A stretch of DNA of 64,000 nt from Chitinophagaceae bacterium (GTDB lineage Bacteria; Bacteroidota; Bacteroidia; Chitinophagales; Chitinophagaceae): positions 930,001 through 994,000 of the forward strand of contig JADKKA010000022.1 in the NCBI GenBank assembly GCA_016720745.1. Direction: 5' to 3'. The notes beneath the pieces were generated by a model. That model was not told where the DNA came from, did no database searches, and saw only the letters and a list, made by a program, of their open reading frames with translations. Below, one piece after another: positions 17,067-24,758 of this stretch (positions within the stretch are counted from its first letter, which is position 1; each line of letters opens with the position of its first letter). Position numbers and translations under genes: made by a program.

Positions 17067-17789
17067 TTGAACGTACAGCTTTTTATACCCTGTTTTGTAG
17101 ATCAGCTTTATCCTGATACGGCTTTCAATATGGTGAAAGTGCTGGAAAAAGCTGGCTGTACAGTATCTTATAATACGAATCAGACCTGCTGCGGACAACC
17201 GGCTTTCAATGCTGGATTCTGGGATGAATCAAAATCGGTATGCCAGAAATTCCTCAAAGATTTTAGTGGCACGGATTATATAGTATCCCCCAGCGCCAGC
17301 TGTGTCGGTTTCGTACGAAATTATTATCCTAAACTATTTGATAATTCTTCCCTCCATCATGAAGTCCAGGATACCGGTAAAAGGATTTTTGAACTGAGTG
17401 AGTTCCTCGTCAATGTCTTAAAAGTAAATGAATTCGGAGCGAGCCTGAACGGGAAGGCAACTTATCACGACAGCTGTGCCGGACTCCGGGAATGCCGGAT
17501 CAAAGCAGAACCCAGGCAATTACTGTCGAAAGTAAAAGGGCTGCAACTCACCGAAATGAATGATGTAGAAACCTGCTGCGGCTTTGGCGGAACATTTGCC
17601 GTAAAATTTGAAGCCATTTCTATCGGCATGGGAGAGCAGAAAGTGGAACATGCACTGGCTACTGGAGCTGATTACCTGATTTCAACGGATCTGTCATGCC
17701 TGATGCACCTGCAGGGCTATATCAATCATAAGGGCTATGCCCTCCGGACCATGCATTTAGCCGATGTGCTGGCATCGGGCTGGTCATAA
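17067..17789 (+). CDS. LutA/YkgE-like Fe-S protein with two CCG domains
   Basis: A 240-residue protein starting at TTG 17067. It has two cysteine-rich CCG domains: TCCGQPAFNAG near residues 41-51 and TCCGFGGTF near 170-178, plus SASCVGFV and HDSCAGLRE, which supply further cysteines. This is the architecture of LutA, the L-lactate oxidation subunit, and of the heterodisulfide reductase subunit B-like family that bind iron-sulfur clusters. LutB and LutC are not next to it, so lactate use cannot be inferred from context. Last gene of the pdhA operon. Confidence 0.85.
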   Translation: MNVQLFIPCFVDQLYPDTAFNMVKVLEKAGCTVSYNTNQTCCGQPAFNAGFWDESKSVCQKFLKDFSGTDYIVSPSASCVGFVRNYYPKLFDNSSLHHEVQDTGKRIFELSEFLVNVLKVNEFGASLNGKATYHDSCAGLRECRIKAEPRQLLSKVKGLQLTEMNDVETCCGFGGTFAVKFEAISIGMGEQKVEHALATGADYLISTDLSCLMHLQGYINHKGYALRTMHLADVLASGWS

Positions 17790-17795
17790 AAAAGA

Positions 17796-17816
17796 CCGGT
17801 CTCACTGGGAGACCGG
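17796..17816 (+). terminator. Hairpin after the pdhA operon
   Basis: Perfect eight-base stem CCGGTCTC / GAGACCGG with a five-base loop just after the last gene. The following T tract is short (CCCGTTTG), so termination may be partial. Confidence 0.65.
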
Positions 17817-17905
17817 CCCGTTTGATAGCAGACACAAGGACTATATGCTGAAGGAAACGGATATACTATCAGATCGCGATACCTGCTAACAGGGTTGCTT
17901 TCCCC

Positions 17906-18469
17906 TTATTTTGGCATCACTACATGATCAATCACATGGATCACCCCATTGCTTTGGTACACATTTTCAATGGTTATAGAGGCCATTCCGCCCTTTTCAT
18001 CCTTTAACCAGAACTTGCCATCCTTTTTCATGACCCATAGTTTTCCACCGGCCACAGTTGTCAGTTCTGCCGTACCATTTCCTTTTTTGATCCAATCATT
18101 CAGTTCTTTGGTGCCCAATCGACCTGCCACCACATGATAAGTAAGGATACTGGTAAGAACTGCTTTGTTTTCCGGCTTCACCAGTGATTCAACGGTACCC
18201 ATTGGCAACATATCAAAAGCCGCATTGGTAGGGGCAAAAACGGTAAAAGGACCAGCACCCTGCAGGGTTTCCACCAGACCGGCTGCTTTCACTGCCGCTA
18301 CCAGGGTAGTATGGTCAGCCGAATTCACTGCATTCTCAACAATATTCTTGGAAGGATACATGGGGGCACCGCCCACTTCCACTGTTTTTTCTTTACCCAT
18401 TTGCGCATAAGAAAGATTAAACAAAAATGCTGCAGCCAATATCAGGCTCATTGATTTCAACGATTTCAT
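17906..18469 (-). CDS. Fasciclin (FAS1) domain protein, secreted
   Basis: A 187-residue protein with a signal peptide ending in NLSYAQ and one FAS1 domain. The two family boxes are seen: GPFTVFAPTNAAFDMLP near residues 95-111, and NVYQSNGVIHVIDHVVMPK at the C-terminus, with the central SILTYHVVAGRL region. Such domains serve in adhesion to surfaces or matrix. It stands alone between the pdhA operon terminator and a divergent EVE gene. Confidence 0.9.
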   Translation of the reverse strand: MKSLKSMSLILAAAFLFNLSYAQMGKEKTVEVGGAPMYPSKNIVENAVNSADHTTLVAAVKAAGLVETLQGAGPFTVFAPTNAAFDMLPMGTVESLVKPENKAVLTSILTYHVVAGRLGTKELNDWIKKGNGTAELTTVAGGKLWVMKKDGKFWLKDEKGGMASITIENVYQSNGVIHVIDHVVMPK

Positions 18470-18576
18470 GGTTTACATTTTATTTTAAAAGGTTTAAATA
18501 AGATAACAGTTACAGATACGTGGATAAGAGATAAACCGGATTTCTGAAAAGCAACTATTTTTACAAAAATTAAAGC

Positions 18577-18984
18577 ATGGCATATTGGCTTGCAAAATCG
18601 GAGCCCTTTGTATATAGTTGGGATGATCTCGTAAAGGAAAAACAAACCAGTTGGACGGGTGTAAGGAACTACGCCGCCCGGCTCCATCTCCGCGCCATGA
18701 AAAAAGGAGAGGAGGTTTTGTTCTATCATAGCAATGAAGGCACTAGTATCATCGGCATTGCCAAAGTAGTGAAAGAAGCCTATCAGGATCCCACCACCGA
18801 TGATGATCGCTGGGTAGCTGTCGACCTGAAGCCATTTAAAAAATTAAAACAGCCGGTCAGTCTTGATACAATAAAGAAAGACAAAAGACTTACAGAAATG
18901 GCCCTGGTCAGAATCAGCCGGCTCTCTGTTCAACCGGTTAGTGAAGAAGAATGGAAAGTGGTGATGGAGCTGGCGGGGGAGTAG
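18577..18984 (+). CDS. EVE domain protein
   Basis: A 135-residue single EVE (PUA-like) domain: AYWLAKSEPFVYSWDDL, WTGVRNYAARLHLRAMKKGE and EVLFYHSN are the classic motifs, and the end is the TEMALVRISRLSVQPVS segment. Relatives bind modified bases in nucleic acids (YTH/PUA fold); some are fused to restriction-like enzymes, but this one is a stand-alone chromosomal copy. TATTTTTA just upstream resembles a -7 box. A composite repeat spacer follows the stop codon directly. Confidence 0.88.
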   Translation: MAYWLAKSEPFVYSWDDLVKEKQTSWTGVRNYAARLHLRAMKKGEEVLFYHSNEGTSIIGIAKVVKEAYQDPTTDDDRWVAVDLKPFKKLKQPVSLDTIKKDKRLTEMALVRISRLSVQPVSEEEWKVVMELAGE

Positions 18985-18985
18985 G

Positions 18986-19242
18986 TCATCAGTCTACAGT
19001 CATCAGTCTACAGTCATCAGTCTACAGTCTGCAGTCTTCAGTCTACAGTCATTAGTCTTCAGTTTGTCAGTCTATCAGTCTGTCAGTGGGGCGTCTGGAA
19101 CTAAGCGTTAATAGGAAGAACTTGAGTATCTCAATATCCTGATATCTCAATATCCCAATATCCTAATATCCCTCCATCACTTAACCATCGCTTGTTAATA
19201 CCCAATACCTAATATCCAATACCCAATATCCAATCCCTCTCT
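18986..19242 (+). repeat. Composite word-like intergenic repeat, locus 2
   Basis: The 336-base gap to the next gene is mostly this repeat. It has CAGTCTACAGTCAT-type units (18986-19087), then ATATCTCAATATCCT-type units (19122-19170), then TACCCAATACCTAATATC-type units (19197-19242). The module order and direction match the locus at 5519, but the GC-rich hairpin is missing. Bases 19243-19320 hold no feature I recognise beyond a possible leader. Confidence 0.85.
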
Positions 19243-19320
19243 TTAACATTTCCCAAAGGTTACTTTTTACTGCTTCGTGGTATCAATGTTCATACTCACT
19301 TAAACTTAAAAAGTATAGCC

Positions 19321-19716
19321 ATGAAAAAATTAATGATCGGGCTGCTCGTTGCGGCAGCCGGAACAGGTATCTATTTTTTTGTCATTAAAAAGAACAAAGA
19401 GAAACCCATTGACACAGGGTTCAACAAAGAATTGATCATTGGAAAATGGGCCGGTGAAACAAAGGCAGTTCCCGACTCAACAACAATCAGTTTGAGCTGG
19501 GAATTCAGAAAAGATGGAACGGCACTCTTTGCAGCCAGTGATACTGTAAAAACAGATACTCTTTACTATTCCTGGAAAGACAGTATTGGACTTAAAGTTC
19601 AGAAATCTCCTGCTGATTCATTGGAGATGGTATACGAAGTCAGCAAACTTACTGCCGACAGCCTGGAGCTGAAACAAACCGGCAGCGATCCGATCCTCCT
19701 ACTGAAATCGAAATAA
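19321..19716 (+). CDS. Hypothetical membrane-anchored protein, lipocalin-like
   Basis: A 131-residue protein with an N-terminal hydrophobic helix (residues 3-22) that is probably an anchor, since KKNKEK follows without a cleavage motif. The rest reads as an alternating beta pattern: LIIGKWAGETK, ISLSWEFRKDGTALF, TLYYSWKDSIG and DSLELKQT. The GKW near the start and the spacing resemble the lipocalin-like domains of Bacteroidota, a weak similarity. Function unknown. A clear terminator follows. Confidence 0.6.
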   Translation: MKKLMIGLLVAAAGTGIYFFVIKKNKEKPIDTGFNKELIIGKWAGETKAVPDSTTISLSWEFRKDGTALFAASDTVKTDTLYYSWKDSIGLKVQKSPADSLEMVYEVSKLTADSLELKQTGSDPILLLKSK

Positions 19717-19719
19717 ATA

Positions 19720-19754
19720 AAGGTCCTGTATCTGAAAAATACAGGACCTTCTTT
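19720..19754 (+). terminator. Intrinsic terminator after the lipocalin-like gene
   Basis: Eleven-base perfect stem AAGGTCCTGTA / TACAGGACCTT with a nine-base loop, followed by CTTT. Confidence 0.8.
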
Positions 19755-19808
19755 ATGCAAACATCTCATCCCGGCATCTTAGATGCTGTAACGTAAAAAG
19801 TATACGCC

Positions 19809-21500
19809 ATGAAAATCAAAACCGCCTTACTGGCAGCTACGCTGCTATGCACTTTTATTGCCTGTGATCATGAAGGGAAAAAAACTTCGTCCAGACAAGT
19901 GTATAACTTGAATGAGCCTCCACCCAAAACAGATGAGTCTCAACTGATACCAGCACCGCCACCACCTCAGCAAGAGTCAAATCAAAAGCAAACCATTACA
20001 ATTGTAAACGATGAAGCGGGAATGCCGGCAGAGCAGGTAGATTTTGAAAAAAATGAAATCAAAGACCAGAAAGCTTCATATGATTCGGAAGGTTATGATG
20101 TAATTGTAGAAAATAAATTTCTCGCAGCCACACAAAATCCGCTGTCCACTTTTTCCATTGATGTGGATGAAGCGGCCTACAGCAATATCAGGCGCTTCCT
20201 GCAAAGTGGGTCATTACCTCCCGCAGGTGCAGTTCGGATTGAAGAAATGATCAATTATTTTGATTACAGCTATACCAGACCGGAAAACAAAGAACCCTTT
20301 GCGGTGAATACTGAAATGTCTGATTGTCCCTGGAACCCGCAACATAAACTGGTGCATATCGGTTTGCAGGGAAAGGAAATTCCCATGGAAAACCTACCAG
20401 CTTCCAATATGGTTTTCCTGATTGATGTGTCAGGCTCTATGGACGAACCGAATAAACTGCCACTGGTACAGGCATCAATGAAATTATTAACTGATCAGTT
20501 GCGTCAGGATGATAAAGTAGCCATTGTGGTATATGCAGGTAATGCTGGACTGGTGCTTCCCTCCACCAATGGCGCCAATAAAACAGCGATCAGGAATGCC
20601 ATTGATAACCTTGAAGCGGGAGGCTCAACAGCAGGAGGGGAGGGAATTAAACTGGCTTACAAGACCGCCAGGGAAAATTTTATCAAAGGTGGAAACAACC
20701 GCATCATCCTGGCAACCGACGGAGATTTTAATGTAGGTGTCAGTAGCGAAGATGAACTGGTAAGACTGATTGAAGAAGAAAGAAAAAGTGGCGTCTTTTT
20801 GTCTGTGCTGGGTTATGGCATGGGAAATTACCAGGATAGTAAAATGCAGCAACTGGCTGATAAAGGAAATGGCAATCACTCCTATATTGATAATATCAAC
20901 GAAGCCCGCAAAGTACTGGTCAGTGAATTTGGCAGTACGCTATTTACCATTGCCAAGGATGTGAAGATTCAGATCGAATTCAATCCAGCCAAAGTACAGG
21001 CATACCGCCTGATCGGATATGAGAACCGGATGCTGGCGGCAGAAGATTTCAATGATGATCTCAAAGATGCAGGGGAACTGGGAAGCGGTCATACCGTAAC
21101 GGCCTTGTATGAAATTATACCGGTTGGTGTTAAAGATAATTTTACGGTGTCAGTGGATCCGTTGAAATACCAGGCGAACGACAAAAAAATCAATGGAACT
21201 ACAAACGAAATGCTTACCATCAAACTGCGGTACAAAGAACCGGAAGGCAACACCAGCAAACTCATTGTTCATCCGGTAATGGATGAACACAAAACACTGG
21301 CAGCCACTTCAGATAATTTCCGCTTTTCAGCAGCGGTGGCTGAATTCGGACTCCTGCTCAGAGGCTCGGCATTTATTCAGCAGGGCAACTATGCTCAGGT
21401 ATTGAACCTGGCCAGATCAGCGAAAGGAACAGATGCCAATGGCTACCGGGCAGAATTTATCAGCCTGGTGCAAACAGTAACTTTATTGGCGAAGAAGTAA
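19809..21500 (+). CDS. von Willebrand factor type A lipoprotein, YfbK-like
   Basis: A 563-residue lipoprotein, with lipobox FIAC at Cys19 and a Pro/Gln-rich linker to about residue 60. A YfbK-type N-terminal domain follows (FSIDVDEAAYSNIRRFL, VRIEEMINYFDY), then a vWA domain with the MIDAS motif DVSGSMD at 206-212, AGSTAGGEGI near 270 and the Asp of ILATDGDFN. The C-terminal part matches the DUF3520 region of the same family, ending in EFGLLLRGS. MIDAS residues are intact, so divalent-metal-dependent protein binding is expected. It is exposed outside the inner membrane. No MoxR ATPase is adjacent. Confidence 0.87.
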   Translation: MKIKTALLAATLLCTFIACDHEGKKTSSRQVYNLNEPPPKTDESQLIPAPPPPQQESNQKQTITIVNDEAGMPAEQVDFEKNEIKDQKASYDSEGYDVIVENKFLAATQNPLSTFSIDVDEAAYSNIRRFLQSGSLPPAGAVRIEEMINYFDYSYTRPENKEPFAVNTEMSDCPWNPQHKLVHIGLQGKEIPMENLPASNMVFLIDVSGSMDEPNKLPLVQASMKLLTDQLRQDDKVAIVVYAGNAGLVLPSTNGANKTAIRNAIDNLEAGGSTAGGEGIKLAYKTARENFIKGGNNRIILATDGDFNVGVSSEDELVRLIEEERKSGVFLSVLGYGMGNYQDSKMQQLADKGNGNHSYIDNINEARKVLVSEFGSTLFTIAKDVKIQIEFNPAKVQAYRLIGYENRMLAAEDFNDDLKDAGELGSGHTVTALYEIIPVGVKDNFTVSVDPLKYQANDKKINGTTNEMLTIKLRYKEPEGNTSKLIVHPVMDEHKTLAATSDNFRFSAAVAEFGLLLRGSAFIQQGNYAQVLNLARSAKGTDANGYRAEFISLVQTVTLLAKK

Positions 21501-21506
21501 ATTGGG

Positions 21507-21789
21507 GATTCACCGCTGAGAACTAGAGATAAAAGAGTTTTCGCAGAGTTGGATATTTTGTAAGTAATTTTTTGCTTCGAAAAATCAGAAAGAGATGTAA
21601 CCGCTAAGACGAAAGGGCGCAAGGACTCGAAATGAGTTTCACCGAAACGAACAAAACTTACAAGTGGTTTCGCAGAGATGGATGTTCAGGAAGTTACTTC
21701 TTTGTCCAAAGGACTCTTCGAGCGCCCTTTCGTCTTAGCGGTTAAGCCTCTGCGAAAACTCTGCGCGCTCAGCCTCTCTGCGGTGAATC
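21507..21789. repeat. Large composite inverted repeat (CGCAGAG type)
   Basis: The 352-base gap between the vWA gene and the sirtuin holds nested inverted arms: a 10-base outer pair (21507-21516 / 21780-21789), a 15-base pair (21534-21548 / 21748-21762) and a perfect 23-base inner pair (21598-21620 / 21722-21744). Arm words include TTCGCAGAG and CCGCTAAGACG. Between the inner arms are 101 bases including another TTTCGCAGAG copy (21669-21677). Confidence 0.85.
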
Positions 21790-21841
21790 TATCTCTGCCC
21801 GCAGAGCACAGTGAACGAAATATACTTTTCAGTTCTTGTCT

Positions 21842-21849
21842 TACATTTG
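21842..21849 (+). promoter_or_regulatory. -7 promoter box of the sirtuin gene
   Basis: TACATTTG, exact TAnnTTTG match, ending only three bases before the ATG at 21853. Transcription would start at or beside the start codon, which suggests a leaderless mRNA and rules out an upstream in-frame ATG at 21811. Confidence 0.45.
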
Positions 21850-21852
21850 AGC

Positions 21853-22545
21853 ATGGCAAAGAAAAAACTGGTGGTACTCTCCGGTGCCGGTATCAGTGCG
21901 GAGAGTGGCTTGCGTACTTTTCGCGACAGTGACGGACTCTGGGAAGGGTACCAGGTAACCGAAGTAGCCACACCACGTGCCTGGCACCAGAATCCGCAAC
22001 TGGTACTGGATTTTTATAATATGCGCCGAAAAGATGTGGCGGCAGCAATGCCCAATGCAGCTCATACCGGACTGGCCAGTCTGGAAAATGATTTTGATGT
22101 AACCATCATTACCCAGAATATTGACGACTTGCATGAAAGGGGAGGATCCAGTCATGTCATGCACCTGCATGGTGAGATTTTTAAAATGCGCAGTGAGCGA
22201 AATGAATCACTGGTGAAAGAAATCAGGGATGATATCAGTTTAGGTGACCTCGCTGAAGATGGCTTTCAATACCGGCCGTATATTGTTTGGTTCGAAGAAC
22301 CGGTTCCTATGATTCAGGAAGCCATTAAAGTGGTGAACAGTGCAGATATCTTTGTAGTGGTGGGTACATCCCTGGTGGTTTATCCTGCCGCCGGACTGGT
22401 GAATTATACCCAACCTGGTATTCCCGTATTTGTGATTGATAAAAAAATCCCAGCCCTTTCTTCATTTCCGGGATTGCAATTAATTGAAAAAAATGCAACA
22501 GAAGGAGTGGCTGATTTAATGCAGCGGCTCAAAGCGATGTATTGA
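21853..22545 (+). CDS. NAD-dependent protein deacylase (sirtuin), zinc-site cysteines absent
   Basis: A 230-residue Sir2-family enzyme, which removes acyl groups from lysine using NAD. Motifs: GAGISAESGL at 11-20 and FR at 23-24, TQNIDDLH at 87-94, catalytic His106 in MHLHGE, and GTSLVVYPA near 175. YNMR at 55-58 matches the Tyr-x-x-Arg pair that in CobB and SIRT5 favours succinyl or other acidic acyl substrates. There is no cysteine anywhere in the protein, so the usual four-Cys zinc site is missing; related Bacteroidota sirtuins, as I recall, also lack it. The 3' end overlaps the convergent saccharopine dehydrogenase-like gene by 17 bases. Confidence 0.9.
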   Translation: MAKKKLVVLSGAGISAESGLRTFRDSDGLWEGYQVTEVATPRAWHQNPQLVLDFYNMRRKDVAAAMPNAAHTGLASLENDFDVTIITQNIDDLHERGGSSHVMHLHGEIFKMRSERNESLVKEIRDDISLGDLAEDGFQYRPYIVWFEEPVPMIQEAIKVVNSADIFVVVGTSLVVYPAAGLVNYTQPGIPVFVIDKKIPALSSFPGLQLIEKNATEGVADLMQRLKAMY

Positions 22546-24040
22546 TTTCTTTGAATTGCACCTGGCAGGCTTCCAGTTCCTTTAAGACCGGTTCATAGAT
22601 TTCGCGGGAAGTTGGTATCTGTAAACCATGGAGGCGGATAGTGCCATCTAATATCAGTTTGGCGGCAATTCCCAGGGGCAGACCAACAGTTTTGGCCATG
22701 GCTGTACGAAGATGGTTTTCTCCTTTCACAATCAGTGAGCTGCTGATCCCGAATTTTTTCCCTTCCAGTTCATAACCGATCTCATGCAGCATCACGATCA
22801 TGTCTTTATCATATGGTCTTAAGGCCAGCTTTTTTTCCACGGCAAACTGCAGGATATCGGCAGCACTGCAAAGGCCACGGTTCACAAGGGTCTCATCATC
22901 ATCCAGACCCAGGAAAAAAAGTTGTTTCAGCGTCAGGTTGGCTTCGTGCATTTTATACGCCAGAAATCCGGCTGCCTGGTTTTTCACATCCTCCACACCA
23001 AATTCCTGCAGATTACCCTTATCATCTGCTGTCATGAAAGAATCCGGTAAAGATTCACCGGTCTCCACTGCTTCCTGTTCCGCATCCATCAGTTTCATCA
23101 GGTTCTCCAGCATCCCCTTGGTTTCTTCAAAGCGGGCAGCCAGTTTTTGATTCAGCCATTCACTGAATCCATGCCGGTCCATATGTTCTTTGAAAACCTG
23201 TTGCAACGTTTTTCCGTTGGTATCATATTGCGGTGTTTCATCCGTGAGTTTGAGTTCGATGATATTTCTCCATCCGTATAAAAAATCACTGTGCCGCAGC
23301 GTGGTTCTTAAAAAGGTAGCAGCATCTTCTAACTGGTAAAGACGGGTGTAGCTCAAAGAATCCCTGTTGGCATACCATCCCAGGGTGCCGAGATCAGGAA
23401 TATCAACCAGTCTTTCATTCGTAAAAAGACTTTCATATTCCACTTTCTTTTCGGCTCCGTTTTCCCGGTAATGTGCCCCGGCCTTGCCAGCAAGGATAAT
23501 ATTCCTTGGATTCCAGCTGATCTTATAATGCCAGGGGTTATCATCGCTTTCAGGTGCTACCAACCCGCCGCAATGTGATACAAAGGAAAATATATTACCG
23601 CCTTTTTTCCGGATCCCGTCAATCAGTTGCATGGCGCTCATATGATCGATACCCGGGTCTAATCCCATTTCGTACAGGAAGAGCAGTTTGTTTTTGCTTA
23701 TCGCCGGCTCCAGTTCCCGGGTGGCATCATCCAGATAGGAAGCGGTTAATAGGTTTTTCTGAAACCTGACACAATCCCGGGCAATGGCAATATGAAGGGA
23801 AGGAGGCAGTAAAGAAATTACAATATCAGCCTGCCGGATATACCGGCCTCTTTCTGCTTCATCCTGTATATCGAAGCTGATGGCCGTCCCGCGGTTAGAA
23901 GCCCCGATCTTGGACTGGGCCAGGTTGAGATCCGCATCAACCAGCAGGAGCCGCCAGTTTTGGTCAACTGCGTTTTCCAGTAAGTAATCTATCAGGACAG
24001 TTGCCGATTTCCCCGCTCCGAACAATAGGATCGTCTTCAT
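22529..24040 (-). CDS. Saccharopine dehydrogenase family protein
   Basis: A 503-residue protein with an N-terminal Rossmann domain (TILLFGAGKSATVLIDYL at residues 3-20, ADIVISLLPPSLH near 71-83) and the long C-terminal domain of saccharopine reductase (NPWHYKISWNPRNIILAG, YANRDSLSY). DPGIDHMSAM near 128 is the usual catalytic-domain signature. The yeast-type enzyme links lysine and glutamate metabolism; bacterial relatives also act on other substrates, so the exact reaction is open. Cytoplasmic. It is convergent with the sirtuin and divergent from gyrA. Confidence 0.85.
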   Translation of the reverse strand: MKTILLFGAGKSATVLIDYLLENAVDQNWRLLLVDADLNLAQSKIGASNRGTAISFDIQDEAERGRYIRQADIVISLLPPSLHIAIARDCVRFQKNLLTASYLDDATRELEPAISKNKLLFLYEMGLDPGIDHMSAMQLIDGIRKKGGNIFSFVSHCGGLVAPESDDNPWHYKISWNPRNIILAGKAGAHYRENGAEKKVEYESLFTNERLVDIPDLGTLGWYANRDSLSYTRLYQLEDAATFLRTTLRHSDFLYGWRNIIELKLTDETPQYDTNGKTLQQVFKEHMDRHGFSEWLNQKLAARFEETKGMLENLMKLMDAEQEAVETGESLPDSFMTADDKGNLQEFGVEDVKNQAAGFLAYKMHEANLTLKQLFFLGLDDDETLVNRGLCSAADILQFAVEKKLALRPYDKDMIVMLHEIGYELEGKKFGISSSLIVKGENHLRTAMAKTVGLPLGIAAKLILDGTIRLHGLQIPTSREIYEPVLKELEACQVQFKEINTSL

Positions 24041-24145
24041 AATAAAGCCTTTTGACAGGCCGGTAAATTAGGATGAAAAACCCATAAAATAAGGGTAAAA
24101 GATACAGGTAAAATCCGGGTGCCCGGGAAGCCCTCCTTTGAATCC

Positions 24146-24202
24146 ACAGGGGTGGAAAACTAGGGCAAAAAACAGTCAGGTTTATCAGGTTTTCACCCCT
24201 GT
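24146..24202. repeat. Inverted repeat upstream of the gyrA promoter
   Basis: Left arm 24146-24160 (ACAGGGGTGGAAAAC) pairs with right arm 24189-24202 (GTTTTCACCCCTGT) with one bulged base. The right arm ends six bases before the -7 box, covering the -33 region. Confidence 0.65.
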
Positions 24203-24208
24203 AAAAGT

Positions 24209-24216
24209 TAGATTTG
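24209..24216 (+). promoter_or_regulatory. -7 promoter box of gyrA
   Basis: TAGATTTG, exact TAnnTTTG match, 77 bases upstream of the gyrA start codon. Confidence 0.5.
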
Positions 24217-24293
24217 CAAACCCCGGTAAAGCCCCTGAAAAAGGACTAAATCCGGTATTCAAATTCAACTAAAAAGTCTAAGCGACAACAACG

Positions 24294-24758
24294 ATGGAAG
24301 AGCAGTTTGAGCCACAGGAAACGCAGGACAATAACCGTATCATCCCCGTTAATATTGAAGAGCAGATGAAGACCGCCTACATTGATTACTCAATGTCGGT
24401 GATTGTAGGTCGTGCCCTTCCGGATGTGAGAGATGGATTGAAACCGGTACACCGGAGGATCTTATTTGCCATGGACAATCTGAGTCTGCGGCATAACCGT
24501 CCCTTTAAAAAGTCAGCTTCCATTGTAGGGGAAGTCTTGGGTAAATACCATCCGCATGGTGACACTGCCGTGTATGATGCCCTGGTGAGAATGGCGCAGG
24601 ACTGGAACATGCGTTATGAACTGATCGACAAACAGGGAAACTTTGGTAACCAGGATGGGGATGGACCGGCGGCCATGCGTTATACCGAAGCCAGACTGAA
24701 ACAACTCTCCGAGTTCATGCTGGAGGATCTGAAAAAGATACGGTGGATATGCAGCTGA
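24294..24758 (+). CDS. gyrA: DNA gyrase subunit A, N-terminal part (frameshifted)
   Basis: The first 147 codons are normal GyrA: residues 1-50 include YIDYSMSVIVGRALPDVRDG, and the winged-helix region with the quinolone-resistance segment KYHPHGDTAVYDALVRMAQ is at 84-102, with Thr at the Ser83-equivalent position and Asp95 at the Asp87-equivalent. The catalytic tyrosine is Tyr130 in AAMRYTEARL. After LEDLKK the frame leaves the family consensus (normally LEKDTVD) and meets TGA at 24756. The rest of the protein continues in the -1 frame, see the next entry. A one-base loss around 24729-24737 explains both. Gyrase is essential, so a sequencing or assembly error is the simplest cause. Confidence 0.9.
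   Translation: MEEQFEPQETQDNNRIIPVNIEEQMKTAYIDYSMSVIVGRALPDVRDGLKPVHRRILFAMDNLSLRHNRPFKKSASIVGEVLGKYHPHGDTAVYDALVRMAQDWNMRYELIDKQGNFGNQDGDGPAAMRYTEARLKQLSEFMLEDLKKIRWICS

Noticed and set aside
18986..19087. Short regular repeats that might be a CRISPR array
   Set aside because: Units are 10-14 bases, degenerate and directly joined, with no constant-length unique spacers and no cas genes nearby.
24729..24743. Programmed ribosomal frameshift in gyrA
   Set aside because: The slip sequence G AAA AAG is not a good tandem slip site, no stimulating structure is obvious, and gyrA is not known to be recoded; a missing base is simpler.
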